DNA from: Hemerocallis citrina
Taxonomy: Eukaryota > Streptophyta > Magnoliopsida > Asparagales > Asphodelaceae
NCBI GenBank assembly: GCA_017893485.1
Contig: CM030365.1
Location: 32,076,289 to 32,140,288, forward strand
Length of the DNA stretch: 64,000 nt
Direction of reading: 5' to 3'
The notes beneath the pieces were generated by a model. The model was not told the origin of the DNA. It worked only from the letters and a program-made list of their open reading frames with translations, and made no database searches. Positions 45,337 to 56,732 of this stretch are shown here, piece by piece (position 1 is the stretch's first letter; each line of letters starts with the position of its first letter). Made by a program: the position numbers and the translations under genes.

Positions 45337-46296
45337 ATGAAGTGGTCGATCGAGCTAAGTCAACATGACATATCTTATCAGCCTCGGACTGCTATCAAGG
45401 CCCAAGCTCTGGCCAAGTTTATTGTAGAAAGTACCATCCCGAAAGAAAGTCAAGCAGCAAATGGGCCACCCATCTGGACAGTATATGTAGACGGGTCTTC
45501 TTGCGCCGAAGGGAGCAGAGCCAGAGTCATTCTGGCAGGCCCAGATGACTTCGTTCTCTAATACTCCCTCTGCATCAACTTTAAAGCTTCCAACAACAAA
45601 GCTGAGTATGAAGCCTTAATAGCAGGCCTGGGTATGGCTCGCAAGGCAGGGGCACAACGTGTCCGAATATTCAGTGATTCGCAGCTGGTGGTTAATCAAG
45701 TCTTAGGAGACAACGTGGCGCGAGATGACCGAATGGTTAAGTACCTAGCCAAGGTCCAAAGTCTCATGGCTTCGTTCGAAGAAGCACACATCCAGCGAAT
45801 CCCTAGAGAAGAAAACTCCCAAGCAGATGCCTTCTCAAAATTGGCCTCCTCCTCCCTCCAAGGTCTCGAGCAGACCGTCCTAATCGAAGTGTTCCTAAGA
45901 CCAAGCATAGAAGAGGAAGCCCCCGACTCGATGGAGTCGCGGCCCGTCCAACTCCAGGACAACTGGACGAAGCCCTTGATAGAGTTCCTCAGGGATGGGA
46001 CCCTTCCCCAAGATCCTAAAGAAGCCCATCGAATCCGAACGAGAGCCGAGCGGTACACCCTTGTTGAAGGAGTCTTGTACAAATGCTCCTATACCCAAGT
46101 AAATGACAGACCCTACTTGAGATGCCTCTCCCCGGAAGAAGCCTCGTATGCCCTGCAAGAACTCCATGAAGGCATAGGCGGAGTCCACTCAGGATCAAGG
46201 TCCCTCGCTAGGAAAGTTTTGAACTATGGGTACTTCTGGCCTACCCTACTTCGAGATGCCGAGCAACATGTCCGACAATGCAGCCCTTGTCAGTAG
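45337..46296 (+). pseudogene. Second RNase H and integrase zinc domain of element C
   Basis: The second RNase H starts in 45337-45561 (WTVYVDGSSCAEGS), stops at a TAA at 45559, and resumes (NNKAEYEALIAGLGMARKAG; FSDSQLVVNQV at 45675; SQADAFSKLASSS). The integrase zinc region keeps both His (ELHEGIGGVHSGSRSL) and Cys (CSPCQ) before a TAG at 46294-46296. Confidence 0.84.
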
Positions 46297-47240
46297 TTCT
46301 CCAACATCCGCCGCCTACCCCAAGCAAAACTCACATCTCTGTCGAGTCTAGCTTCCTTCGCAATGTGGGGCATAGACTTGCTAGGCCCGTTCCCACCAGC
46401 TCCAGGCTAGCTCAAGTTCCTAGTCGTGGCAATCGACTATTTCTCTAAGTGGATCGTGGCCGAACCACTGGCCACTATTACCGAAAGCAAAGTGTTGTAA
46501 TTCTTCTGGAAAAATGTAATCTGTAGGTTCGGCATGCCTTGAGTCCTAATAACAGATAACGGAACACAGTTTACAGGGGCAGCCTTCTGTTCTTTATGTG
46601 AAGACCTCGGCATTCAGCGACGCTTCTCCTCCAGTCTCCCATCCTTAGTCCAATGGTCAAGTAGAGAACGCCAACAGGCAGATCCTTTCCGGTATCAAGA
46701 AGAGACTAGACAAATTGGCCAAAGGCTTATGGGCGGAACAACTTCCTAACGTATTGTGGAACTACCGCACTACAAAACGGACCCCCACAGGAGAGTCGCC
46801 CTTTAACCTCACCTATGGGTCCAAGGCCATAATCCCCTTGGAAGTTGGTTTGCCATCCCCTCGTCTAATTGCCTAGGATGAAGAGCAGAACGCCAGAGAG
46901 CTCCGGGCGAATTTGGACCTGATTGATGAGCTCCGTGAAAGAGCTTCAATCCACCAACAAAATTATCGGAGAAGAATCGAGCAGGCCCACAACAAAAGAG
47001 TCAGTCCCACAGATCTCAAGGAAGGGGACTTAGTCCTCAGAAAGCTAGCTATCTCATTCCCCACCCAAAAGCATTGCTAGCTCCGAATTGGGAAGGACCT
47101 GTACAAGGTTTCCAAAGTAGTCCGCCCCGGAGCGTATCTTCTTGAAGAACTTGAAGGCAGAGAGATACCAAGAACTTGGAACGCTGACCACTTACTGAAG
47201 TGCCAAGAGGGTGTATCAACGCCTCTCCGAGTACCTTCAA
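46297..47240 (+). pseudogene. Integrase core and C-terminus of element C
   Basis: The core motifs WGIDLLGPFPPAPG, AIDYFSKWIVAEPLATIT and LITDNGTQFTGA can be read with stops between them (about 46408, 46498, 46541). A frameshift lies at about 46640, near the expected catalytic Glu. The later part (LWAEQLPNVLWNYRTTK, TPTGESPFNLTYGSKAI) is in another frame, and the end (EGDLVLRKLAIS) reaches 47240. Confidence 0.83.
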
Positions 47241-47417
47241 GTGTCGAGCCCTTCCTATCTTTTTATTTGTACTTGCTTCTTTATTTTCTCATTGTAATAA
47301 CGGCCTGCAACTTAGAAGCGGCCGATTAAGTAATTATTAATAAAGAGCTTCCTTCGCCTAATAATTCTCTTGTGATTGTTTTATCTCCCTGTTTAAAACT
47401 TTAATTGTACCTACTCA

Positions 47418-48060
47418 AACGACGTGTTCGGAGTCCAAAACTTGGCTCGATTCCACTTCGCAAGCCCGCTCTTAAGCAAGCTAGAAGTGGTTCACCATTC
47501 GGAACTGTTCCCACAACCATTGAAACTTACTCAAACGACGTGCTCGGAGTACAAAACTTGGCTCGATTCCGCTTCGCAAGCTCGCTCTTAAGCGAGCTAG
47601 AAGTGGTTCGCCATTCAGAACTGCTCCCACAACCATTGAAACTTACTCAAACGACGTGTTAGGAGTCCAAAACTTGGCTCGATTCCGCTTCGCAAGCTTG
47701 CTCTTAAGCGAGCTAGAAGTGCTTCGCCATTCGGAACTGTTCCCACAACCGTTGAAACTTACTCAAACGACGTGTTCGGAGTCCAAAACTTGGCTCGATT
47801 CTGCTTGGCAAGCTCGCTCTTAAGCGAGCTAGAAGTGGTTCGCCATTCGGAACTGCTCCCCCAACAGTTGAAGCCTACTCAAACGACGTGTTCGGAGTCT
47901 AAAATTTGGCTCAATTCCCCTTTACAATCTCGCTCTTAAGCGAGCTAGAAGTGGTTCGCCATTCCGAACTACTCCCACAACCGTTGAAGCCTACCCAAGC
48001 AAAGAGTTCGGAGTTAGAAGCTTGGCTCAGCCCCGCTCATACTCCTCGCTCATAAGCGGG
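47418..48060 (+). repeat. 116-bp tandem array between pol and antisense genes (C)
   Basis: Five to six units start at 47418, 47534 and 47650 and repeat to about 48000, beginning AACGACGTGTTCGGAGTCCA. Each holds AGCTCGCT-CTTA-AGCGAGCT, a perfect 8-bp stem with a 4-base loop, in the place of the weaker hairpin of A. Confidence 0.9.
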
Positions 48061-48243
48061 TATAAAGTGGTCATACAACCATAGATGATTAACAAAGCAT
48101 GCAAACACACAAGCGCAGAAGAATAAACAAAGCTTTCGCTTCCATAAAAATTAAAGTACGTGGAAAATCAGATTATAAGACCAGCTACTCAGCTCTCTAC
48201 GACGAATTACAAAATTCGAAAAGACAAAATTACAAGAACTCTT

Positions 48244-49083
48244 TCAACGCTTCTTCGGGGCAGGGATGTTCCGGTTTAAAGACACCCGGGGATGGCGTCG
48301 CCTAACCTCGGAGCTCATCTCTAGGCCCGCAAACTGAGACGCATCTTCAGCACTACCTCTGGCGATAGTCCCAACAGATGCTCCGCTCGACGAAGCAGCT
48401 ACGCCACTTTGAGCGTCAACAGGGCTCTGCCAAGCAGCAGTTGAGCTAGTCGCGAGCTCGTAAAAGGAAATTCCTCTCTCGCTCTCTTCACAAGTACACG
48501 ATGTGCTTCTGACATTAATCCGCTCAGGTTGAGGTTTGAGCCAAGCGACTTCCTCCTCGAGCTCGACGATTTGATCCTTCAGATAGGCATCTTTTACAGC
48601 AATCTTGAAGTGAGGAAGCTGAGCGGAGCCTGCGGCACCAGAGCTGTCGGCGATAAGTTGACGAAGATGAGTAACTTCGATGCTCTTATCAACTGTAACC
48701 CTCTTCAGCTCATCAACCTTCACCGTCGCCTCGCTCATGGTTGCTAATAGCTCATCTCGCTCGGCCGTCAACTTGCCCATAGCCGTTGTTAATTCTTCTC
48801 TCTCTGCCAAAAGCTCATCTTCGGCTATCGAAATTTCATGGACTTCGGCTAACAGTTCATCTCTTTCCACTGAGACAATAGATAGCGCCTTCTTTAGTTG
48901 TTTCAGTTCGGAGAGATGCTTCGCTAGCTTTACCTTGAGGCAGTCCAAATCCAACTCGCTCTTGAGAAACACTCTCGACTGCAAGAAAGGGCCAACTTCG
49001 TCGCTCCTAGGTCGGCTCGGAGACGAGAAACCTCAACCGCTGCCGCGTGTGACGATGCCTCCGCAAGACGCAACTCGGCGATC
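48244..49083 (-). pseudogene. Antisense gene 2 of element C, coiled-coil protein
   Basis: The minus-strand exon starts after TTCTTTCAG at 49083 (ATCGCCGAGTTG). One frame change near 48975 leads into a 246-codon open stretch (48984-48244), the longest surviving copy. It is a strong coiled coil with repeated ERDELLAE/AEDELLAE heptads (48860-48690), then DAYLKDQIVELEEEVAWLKP, a Ser/Ala-rich region, and the tail LNRNIPAPKKR. No enzymatic domain is visible. The upstream donor for its first exon is not clear, so it could be a separate transcript or a downstream exon of gene 1. Confidence 0.65.
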
Positions 49084-49410
49084 TGAAAGAACACAACAAC
49101 ACTAAGCTCGAGCAATACATAGCTAAATCTCAAGGCAAGTTGTTCTCTACACTTAGCTAGATTTCAAAGCAAGTTGTACTGAACACTTAGCTAGATTTTA
49201 AAGCGAGCAGTGCTCAACACTTAGAAAAAATTTCGAAAGCCAAACTATATTCAGCACCTAGAAAAAATTTCAAAGCGAGACGTCTCCAAAACAGGATCGA
49301 CCCCAATACTTTGTCAAAGAAAGCGAAATTTCATTCATAACAAACAAGCGATGTCCAGTCCGCTACAAGGCGATACATGAAAAAAGAAAAAAAATACAAA
49401 AGCAAAAAGA

Positions 49411-51640
49411 TCAAGGGGCCACCTTGAGCAGTAGCTCGGTGACGGGCACCTCGGTGGACGGCTCCTCGTCCTCTACCGCTCCGGCTCGGGGGTCGACCAC
49501 AATCTCGTCACCCCCTCCCTCCACCACCACGGTCTCAGGGTCGGCAGGAGCATCGTCACCTTGTTGCTCTTCCCCTCCTTCCCCTTCGGCCTCTTGTTCG
49601 GCTTCGGGGTCATCCTCATCGACCGAACCCCACAGTCCGTATCCCGACCTGTCGAAGCCGGGGATCCGGGCCTCGACATGCTCGAGCGCGGTGGCGTAGG
49701 ACTTCTCCATGTTGGCCATCATATGCATCTTCGCCTCGGCCTCAATCTCCGCCCTCGCCGCCTCCACGGCCTCGTCTTTTTGCCGCTTCACTACCTCCAA
49801 GGCCCTATTCGCTTTGGCCCTATCCTCGGCTGCTTTGGAAACCTCCGAGACGAGCTTCTCCCTTGCTTGTGCCAAGGCCGCCTCCAGGTCGGCGACCTGT
49901 GTCGCTAAAGCGTCCGAGCGGCGCTGCTCTGCTTCGAACTACTTCACGACCCTTGCCCTCTCCACTCGATCTTTATCACAAGCGGCCTTCAACTCCCTCT
50001 CTTGTTCGCCATACTGCTCGAGAAGGTGGCTGAAGTGGCATGTGGCCTGCAAGAAGAAGCAGTTAGAACACAACGAAAGCTGAGCTAAAACTTAGAATAT
50101 TTTCAAGAGATTATCAAAAGCAACTGAGAAAACCTACTAACAAAAGCGACCGAGCTACCTCTAAAGCGTCGTCGCCCGTCATCCCCGCCTTCAGTGTGGC
50201 TCAGTCCTTTGGGGTCGGGAGATGGTGGAGAGCCTGCATACTCATCGCCGAGTCCCCCAGAAAGCCGTCATGGTTCATCCCCCACCAATCGGGGATGAAC
50301 AGCTTCTTGTGGGCCTCGATCAGTATCGCTTGGCCTGCTCGGTCAGAGGCGGGGCCTCAAGCGCCAGAGCTGCCGAGACGGAGAAGTCCTCGGATGGGGT
50401 CAGCTGAGGAACACCAACAGCCGAGGACGATCGCCGAGGAGAAGTGAGGTCGACGGTCCCTACCACGGCCGAAGGAGCCTTGGTGGGTCGGCCAGATGAG
50501 GGGCCCGCGCTCGTCCTCTTCCTCTTCTTGGCATCGGTGGCCTTGTTTCGTTCAGCCATGATCGCCTTGAAGTCCATGCTCAGTGCCTCTATCAGATAAA
50601 GAAAACAAAGTTAGAAAAATACAATACATAACATGTGGTAAACAAGGGAAAAGATATGTCTGGAGCATACTCGGGTCGATCGGACTAAGGCCCGACCCGT
50701 GAAGCACCTCCTCGGTCATGTCCCTCCAACTCAACATCGGATGTCCGACCAGCTTCGCCGCCACCTCTGCCTCGACCGGGGTCAACACCGGCTCGGCCTT
50801 CGCATACTTCGGTACGTCCTCCTTCTACCAGGTCGGGAAGTCCCATGTCGAAGGGCCCTTGATCAGGAAAAACTTACCCTTCCATGACTTTATCGAGTCG
50901 GGGTTCTCTATCAGCTTGACACCTTTCCGAGGCGACAGATAGTACCGGTGTTCGGTCTTACTCATCCTGTTGATCCAGTACAAACTCTGGAGGACGACGA
51001 GTTGCAGTTCCACCTTTGCTATTCGGTATTGGAGCAGAAATTCGAGCACATGTCGCCACATATTCGGCATGAACTGAATAGGGCTCAGTCCATACCAGCG
51101 GAGAACTTCGGTCACGAAGGGATGGAGGGAAAGATGCAGTCCTGACGTTCAACGCGTCGTAGGCGAAGATGCAAGTATCTGGCGTGAAGGCTGTGCACGC
51201 TCGCACCCCGGGACCGGGGAGAATCAGGGTGTACTCCGAAGGAATGACGAAGCTTTTCCGAATCCGAAGCAGATCTCACTCGGTTAGAACCGAGGGGATA
51301 TCGTCCACTTTGGTAACCTCCCTCGGTCCTCCTCATAGGTTTCCGAGCGACCAAAGATAGCCTTGGTCAGCAGCTCGCCGAAATACTGTCTTATCCCTCC
51401 GTGGTCGGATATCACGGTCGGCAACCGACCCATCTTTCCTGCTTGTCTCATGGTCTCCACCACCGTATCTACTACCGCAGACCGGGCCACCTCTTTTCCC
51501 TTCTCCTCGGCCGCAGACGATCCTACTATCTCCTTCCCCTTCTGTCTACTCGACAATTCTCCCCTTTCCTCACGAACCAACTGCTCGTCACTCCGAGCAC
51601 CCGAGGAAGATGCCTCACTACCTGAGGACACCCGTGACAT
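49411..51640 (-). pseudogene. Antisense gene 1 of element C, 'putative gypsy type transposon' family
   Basis: ATG at 51640 (MSRVSSGSEASSSGARSDEQ). Domain region 51115-50825 has VLRWYGLSPIQFMPNMWRHV. Intron 1 at 50670-50589 (GTATGC to CTGATAG). Exon 2 has MDFKAIMAERNKATDAKKRK with the KKRKR patch, and KLFIPDWWG-like sequence. Intron 2 at 50158-50047 (GTAGCT to TTCTTGCAG). Exon 3 is a coiled coil rich in Ala, Glu and Arg (49875-49700) and an acidic tail ending in TELLLKVAP at 49411. Frameshifts near 51290 and 50960 and a TAG near 50827 break exon 1. Intron positions are the same as in A and B. Confidence 0.7.
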
Positions 51641-51807
51641 CTAGTAGGGTATATGTATGAGATTAAGAGTATGTGTACTGACCTTAATGTGACGGTTACG
51701 GTCGAAAAAACTTCACCGGAAATTGCCTGGCCTCCGCGACAGCTAACACAACCACCCTTGAGCTCAAACCGCCACTAGCAGAGCAACTCGAGAGCGAAAG
51801 TAAGTTC

Positions 51808-51862
51808 TAAGAGTGAAAAGTGAACGAATGAGAAAAAGAGTAAAGGAGGTGAAAACTTATAG
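51808..51862 (-). promoter_or_regulatory. Antisense promoter of element C
   Basis: On the minus strand CACTATAAGTTTTC carries the TATA box (51863-51850), followed about 35 bases later by GTTCACTTTTCACTCTTA. This is the same architecture as in A and B. The gene 1 ATG is about 215 bases from the TATA box. Confidence 0.66.
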
Positions 51863-51999
51863 TGAAAGAAGTGACTCTTGGGCTTTGTAACGAAGAGCGG
51901 CAACTCTTGGGCCCCCCTCAAGCCCGTTAAGGAAAGCAAAACGACAAAATAGAGAAGGACGGCGACGGTTCAACGAAGGGGTGCAACGGTTCAGACTTG

Positions 52000-52935
52000 C
52001 CACACAGCTCGGCAACTCATGAGGAGCCGAGCCACCGAGGCGCTCTGCCGAGCTACCGAGGCACCGACCTCCACATCTGGAGAAAAATGATGCCGAACTC
52101 TGTGGGACGTCTGATTGTCCAGAGATTCACGCCCAAAGTTGATGAGCGGCTCAGATTTAGACATGCCCACAAAATGACAAAATCACATTTTCTCGTGATT
52201 TGAGCCTCCTGTATCGAGATTTGTGCCATGATGGAAGCTCCAGATTAAGCCACATAGCTCGGTAGCTACCGAGGCACTACGCCGAGCTACCAAGTTACCA
52301 AGGCACTATGCCGAGCTACCGAGGCACCGACCTCCACATTTAGAGAAAAATGATGCCGAGCTCTGTGCGACGTCTGATTGTCCCAAGATTCGTGCCCAAA
52401 GTTGATTAGCGGCTCAGATTTAGACACGCCCACAAAATGACAAAATCACGTTTTCTCGTGATCTGAGCTGCCTGCATCGAGATTCGTGCCATGATGGACG
52501 CTCCAGATTAAGCCACATAGCTCGGTAGCTACCGAGGCACTACGCCGAGCTACCAAGTTACCGAGGCACTATGCCGAGCTACCGAGGCACTGACCTCCAC
52601 ATTTGGAGAAAAATGACGCCGAACTTTGTGGGACGTCTGATTGTCCCAAAATTCGTGCCAAAAAAAGATGAGTGGCTCAGATCACGCCACGCCCACAAAA
52701 CGACAAGATCACATTTTCTCGTGATCTGAGCCACCTACCTCGTGATTCGCGCCATGATGGACGCTCTAGATTCAGTCACGTAGCTTGGTAGCTCACAAAG
52801 CGCCGAGCTACTGAGGCGTTATGCCGAGCTACCGGGGCACCGACCTCCACATGCGGAGAAAAATGCCGCCGAGCCACTCGAACTATCAGATCACTCAGAT
52901 ATTTTCTCGCCGCTAGCTGATGAACGGTCCAGATC
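52000..52935 (+). repeat. 263-bp tandem array upstream of 3' LTR (C)
   Basis: About three and a half units. Marker CTCCAGATTAAGCCACATAG at 52238 and 52501, and its variant at 52764, give a constant period of 263 bp. Units contain GCCGAGCTACCGAGGCACCG and CTCGTGATTCGCGCCATGAT, clearly related to motifs in the 114-bp unit of A. Confidence 0.9.
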
Positions 52936-53385
52936 TCGCCACGTCGTAAATGGTGATAAAAATTTAGTTTTTATTTATTAAATTCAATTATTTATTTAAA
53001 AATTACGAAAAAATGATTAAAAATTCAGGAAAATTAATTTAAAATTCAAAAAAAATAATTATAAATTCGGGAAAATATTTTTGAGCCCCTGGGTACATAA
53101 TTATCGCTTAGAATAATTAATTAATGCCCTCGAACGATAAATCACCGCTTCGCAAAATTAAATAAATGATCCGAAAAATAGATAAAAAGTTAATCAAAAA
53201 TAACCAAAAGTCCAGAAGAGCTCAAGAACCTTGAGCGTGCAACCAACAGCCAAAATCACCATAATACCTCATATAAAGATTCGACACCCCCCATTCGGAC
53301 CCCGATACAACTCCGTAAGCCATTAAAACAATAAAACTACTCCTCAAAGACTGAACAAACTCAGTCTTCGGTAGTGGGGGGCTCG
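52936..53385 (+). other. AT-rich spacer and polypurine tract (C)
   Basis: AT-rich sequence shared with A and B (AAATTACGAAAAAATGATTA-type phrases). GTAGTGGGGGGCTCG at 53371-53385 is the polypurine tract. No gene is seen. Confidence 0.78.
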
Positions 53386-53951
53386 TGACATGGCTAAAAA
53401 TTAGGTTAAATTGGAACCGTCCAAATCGGGCACGAATCTTAAAGCTCAGGGGTAAAATGGCAATTTCATCTACAAACGGGTCGGAAATAGGAACTGGGTC
53501 TTTTTCAAAAGGCCCAATAACCCACGAACGGATCCGTCTTAACTGAGTGCGAGTTCCAACCCACAAGAAACCCTGTCCAGCTGGATAGAATAAGGGTTTC
53601 TGATTGTCCCTAATCAACGATCCTGATCACTTCTATCCATCCACTGGGAAGTAGGGATTTGATCTTATCCCGAAACTGGTTCCTAAGGTGGCTATAAATA
53701 CCCCCCATCCCCCACTATTACCAGGTAATCAATCTTTTGCCAATCAAACCTCTTTCATAATCTTTCTGATTACTGACTTGAGCTCGGAGGGTGCGTCGCC
53801 GGGATCAACCTCGGTGTTTTGTACTTTTTGCAGGTCAGCGGCGGGAGATCACGGTCAAACTCTGACGGAAAGGTGTTCAGGTTTGACTATTCTGCATCCC
53901 AAGAATCCACAAATCTATCTGTTTGCCCCCACACCGATTTCAGCGGTAACA
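53386..53951 (+). repeat. 3' LTR of element C
   Basis: It starts TGACATGGCT and ends CGGTAACA, followed by the target duplication ATGAT. It matches 40848-41408 with about 7 percent differences and a 6-bp indel near the start. Confidence 0.93.
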
Positions 53952-55029
53952 ATGATTTATAGATAATTCTGTCTATTTTCCAACCCTTTCGACTCCGATC
54001 TCAGTTTCATTTTATGGTTTGTAAGTTATATGTATTTTACTACAGTGGTGTCGAAAGATTTCCAGATTTTATTTTCCACGAATTCTGAAGAGTAATCTAT
54101 TTTTATTTTGGTGTTAAAATTATTATTTTGATCTGAAATTTTGCTCAGTATTTCTAGACATTATTGAGATTAACTTAGAATTTTTGTGAATTTATTGGAT
54201 GAGTTTTACAATCCGTTCTATGTTTTCAAACAACTACTATTCTAGCAGATTTTTACTATTGTTCAGTAAAGAAACTGATTTACGACCTACTTCTACTTGC
54301 TGTTTCTAAAATATTTCTGAATATGAAAGTTAGCCTACTATGTATATTTTATTACCGTTTTGGTGGATTTGGATTTTGATTTATGGTTTGTGAGATATTA
54401 TTTTTTTTGTACTGCAGTGTTTGTGATTTCAGATTTACAAAACTACTGCATCTTGATATTTTCTGATTTTACTTGACTACTCTATTTTTGTTGAAAAATT
54501 ATGAAACTTGATTTTCTTTTACTACACATATAGGGGAATACCCCAGATTTATCGTGAATTTAAATAATGAGGTTTCATGCTGTTTTTGCTTGACTTTGAA
54601 TACAATCTTCTGATTTCTGACTGAACACATTTTCTGGATTCAAACCTGTTTTAAGACTTGATTTTGTGAAATACTATATGACTTATATATATTCGCTGGA
54701 TTCGGTCGAGAGTCTATTTTCTAAACCTTTCAACAGATTTAGGTTTGCATGTTTGTAACAACGGAGATCTCAGTTTTACTGCAATATGGTCTTGCTGTCC
54801 TGAACTAGAAATCCCGTTGTTTTATTCTTTTGTGTGTTATCTTTTACCCACACGTGTTGAACTTGCAACTTGAGCTTGTTACTTGTTTGTAACATGTTAT
54901 ACTTGCCAAGTTCATGACACATACATACTTGTTTGACAATAATAATAAATAACCAAGTCGGAGTTAAAGGAAAGACCTTAGTAGTGGACAATATAGGTAT
55001 GTGTACTCAGAAGGGGGCCCGTGTTTCCC

Positions 55030-55345
55030 ATTACTTGTTGCCATGTTTCATGATTACATGATTCATGCTCGATATTACTTGTTGCCATGTTTCATAACTA
55101 CATGATTCATACTTGTTACTACTTGTTGCCATGTCTCATGACTACATGATTCATGCTTGATACTACTTGTTGCCACGTGTTCACGATTACGTGACTCGTG
55201 CTTAATACTACTTGTTGCCACGTATTCACGATTACGTGACTCGTGCTTGATACTACTTGTTGCCACGTATTCACGATTACGTGACTCATGCTTGATACTA
55301 CTTGCTGTCACGTGTTCATGATTACATGACTCGTGCTTGATACTT
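55030..55345 (+). repeat. 45-bp minisatellite in LTR E
   Basis: About seven units of roughly 45 bp, each with TACTACTTGTTGCCACGT and TTCACGATTACGTGACTCGT or variants. CACGTATTCACGATTACGTG inside the unit can form a 6-bp stem. Sequence after it (55490-55750) is a degenerate ACTTGATACTTG repeat. The minus-strand ORF at 55311-55075 is a product of the repeat. Confidence 0.85.
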
Positions 55346-56291
55346 GTTACTTGACTTGACGCCTGAGTACACGGCCCTATAGAAACCCACCACTAGATCT
55401 AAACGTAACTTGATTGTATGTAGCAACCATGTAGTGTAGGCTGCATGAAGTGTTACCTACATAGTAATAACTACAAGACTAGATATATGACACGTGAACA
55501 TGATACTTGAACTTGACTATATGATACTTGATTACATGATACATGACACTTGCTACTTGTACATGATACTGGATACTTGATACTTGCTACTTGTACTTGA
55601 TACTTGATACCTGTTACCTGTTTACCTACTTGCTTGACACTTGTTCACTTGATACTTGTTTACGTGATACTTGATTCGTGACACTTGCTACTTGATACTT
55701 ATTACTTGTTTACATGATACTTGTTCACTTTTCTTGATACATGCCACTTGTACTTGTTCATATTGCCATGCTAGTATTTTATTTTGTATCATGCACATTC
55801 CATTATTATTAGTTAGTTTTTCCCATGTACTTGTATCGTGCACCACAAGCGGCCCGTAACTTGCATTGACGGAAGTTTGTTTTCTTTTTCCTATTCCTGC
55901 AATTGTTAAATTACAGATTTTGGAGAACAGGTACCAGATGGTTTTGGTGATATGCAATATTAGTGCTGGAGTTTTATTTGCATTTATTATTATCATTTCT
56001 TATTGCTTATCTTGAACAATTGTATCTTGTAGATTTATTTTGTATTTGGGCAATGTGACCCAGGATTTTTGACTTATTCAGATCTGGATTATTTGAGATT
56101 AACATATTTTGGTTCCAAGTAAATTTTTGTTGGTATATTTGATTCGATTATGCATACTTGGTTTATTCTTTTGCTTCCAACTCTGATTATTCTTGTGAAA
56201 TGTTGTAAAGATTCTTGAACAGCTTATGGATGATAAAAATCATTCGTTGGGCTTAGTCACGTGTCTGTATTTTGGGAAGTGGGGCGTGACA

Positions 56292-56732
56292 ATAAATCTA
56301 CCTAAGTTACGATCATACGGTGTATGTCATGTCAATGCACTTATGATATTTCTATAGATACTGTATCAATGGAAGTCACTAGGACGATTCGAAATTCACT
56401 AGTACAATGGTTCAACAATGAGAACTATGATCATCAAATTCAATAGACGGTAATTGGAATTTACGAGCGGTATTCAATTTACGGAAGTACGCATGAACAT
56501 GGACAGTGAATCAATGATATGGCAAAATAAAGAAAACCATTACTCCGATCAGCCGATGAATCAATAATAGTCTTCCTTGCAATACGACAATTCAATGAGA
56601 TATGATAAACAATATAAAGAACTACTTGCGGAGATCAATAAATATTTCTGGAACATGAACAATAAAATGGTTCAGGAGAAGCTATTATGATGATTACGAT
56701 GATTGGAAGAAAAGATCAGTGGCGGCAGCAAC
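56292..56732 (+). other. Unassigned sequence between E and F
   Basis: About 440 bases continuing from 38797 after removal of E. It has no long ORF and no recognised motif. It may be the remaining host or old-element flank of the copia insertion. Confidence 0.4.

Larger units (their letters stand above)
40848..53951 (+). mobile_element. Complete Tat-type Ty3/gypsy retrotransposon C, 13.1 kb
   Basis: LTRs at 40848-41408 and 53386-53951 are flanked by the exact duplication ATGAT (40843-40847 and 53952-53956). In between are a primer-binding site, gag, protease, RT, two RNase H domains, integrase, a 116-bp array, two antisense genes with promoter, a 263-bp array and a polypurine tract. By eye the LTRs differ at about 40 of 560 positions (about 7 percent), so the insertion is not recent. 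Gag and pol are broken. It lies inside E and so is younger than E. Confidence 0.95.
38798..56291 (+). mobile_element. Solo LTR E (about 4.4 kb of its own sequence), invaded by element C
   Basis: It starts TGTAACCCCCGTTTTCCC and ends GGGAAGTGGGGCGTGACA. The exact 5-bp duplication ATAAA flanks it (38793-38797 and 56292-56296). Its own parts are 38798-40847 and 53957-56291. The two ends are partly inverted copies of each other (TGTAACCCCCG against TGTCACGCCCC). No coding region of its own is present, so it is a solo LTR, probably of a chromovirus-like family by size and ends (inferred). Confidence 0.9.

Noticed and set aside
55075..55311. Minus-strand ORF with 15-residue repeats
   Set aside because: A frame through the 45-bp minisatellite of LTR E.
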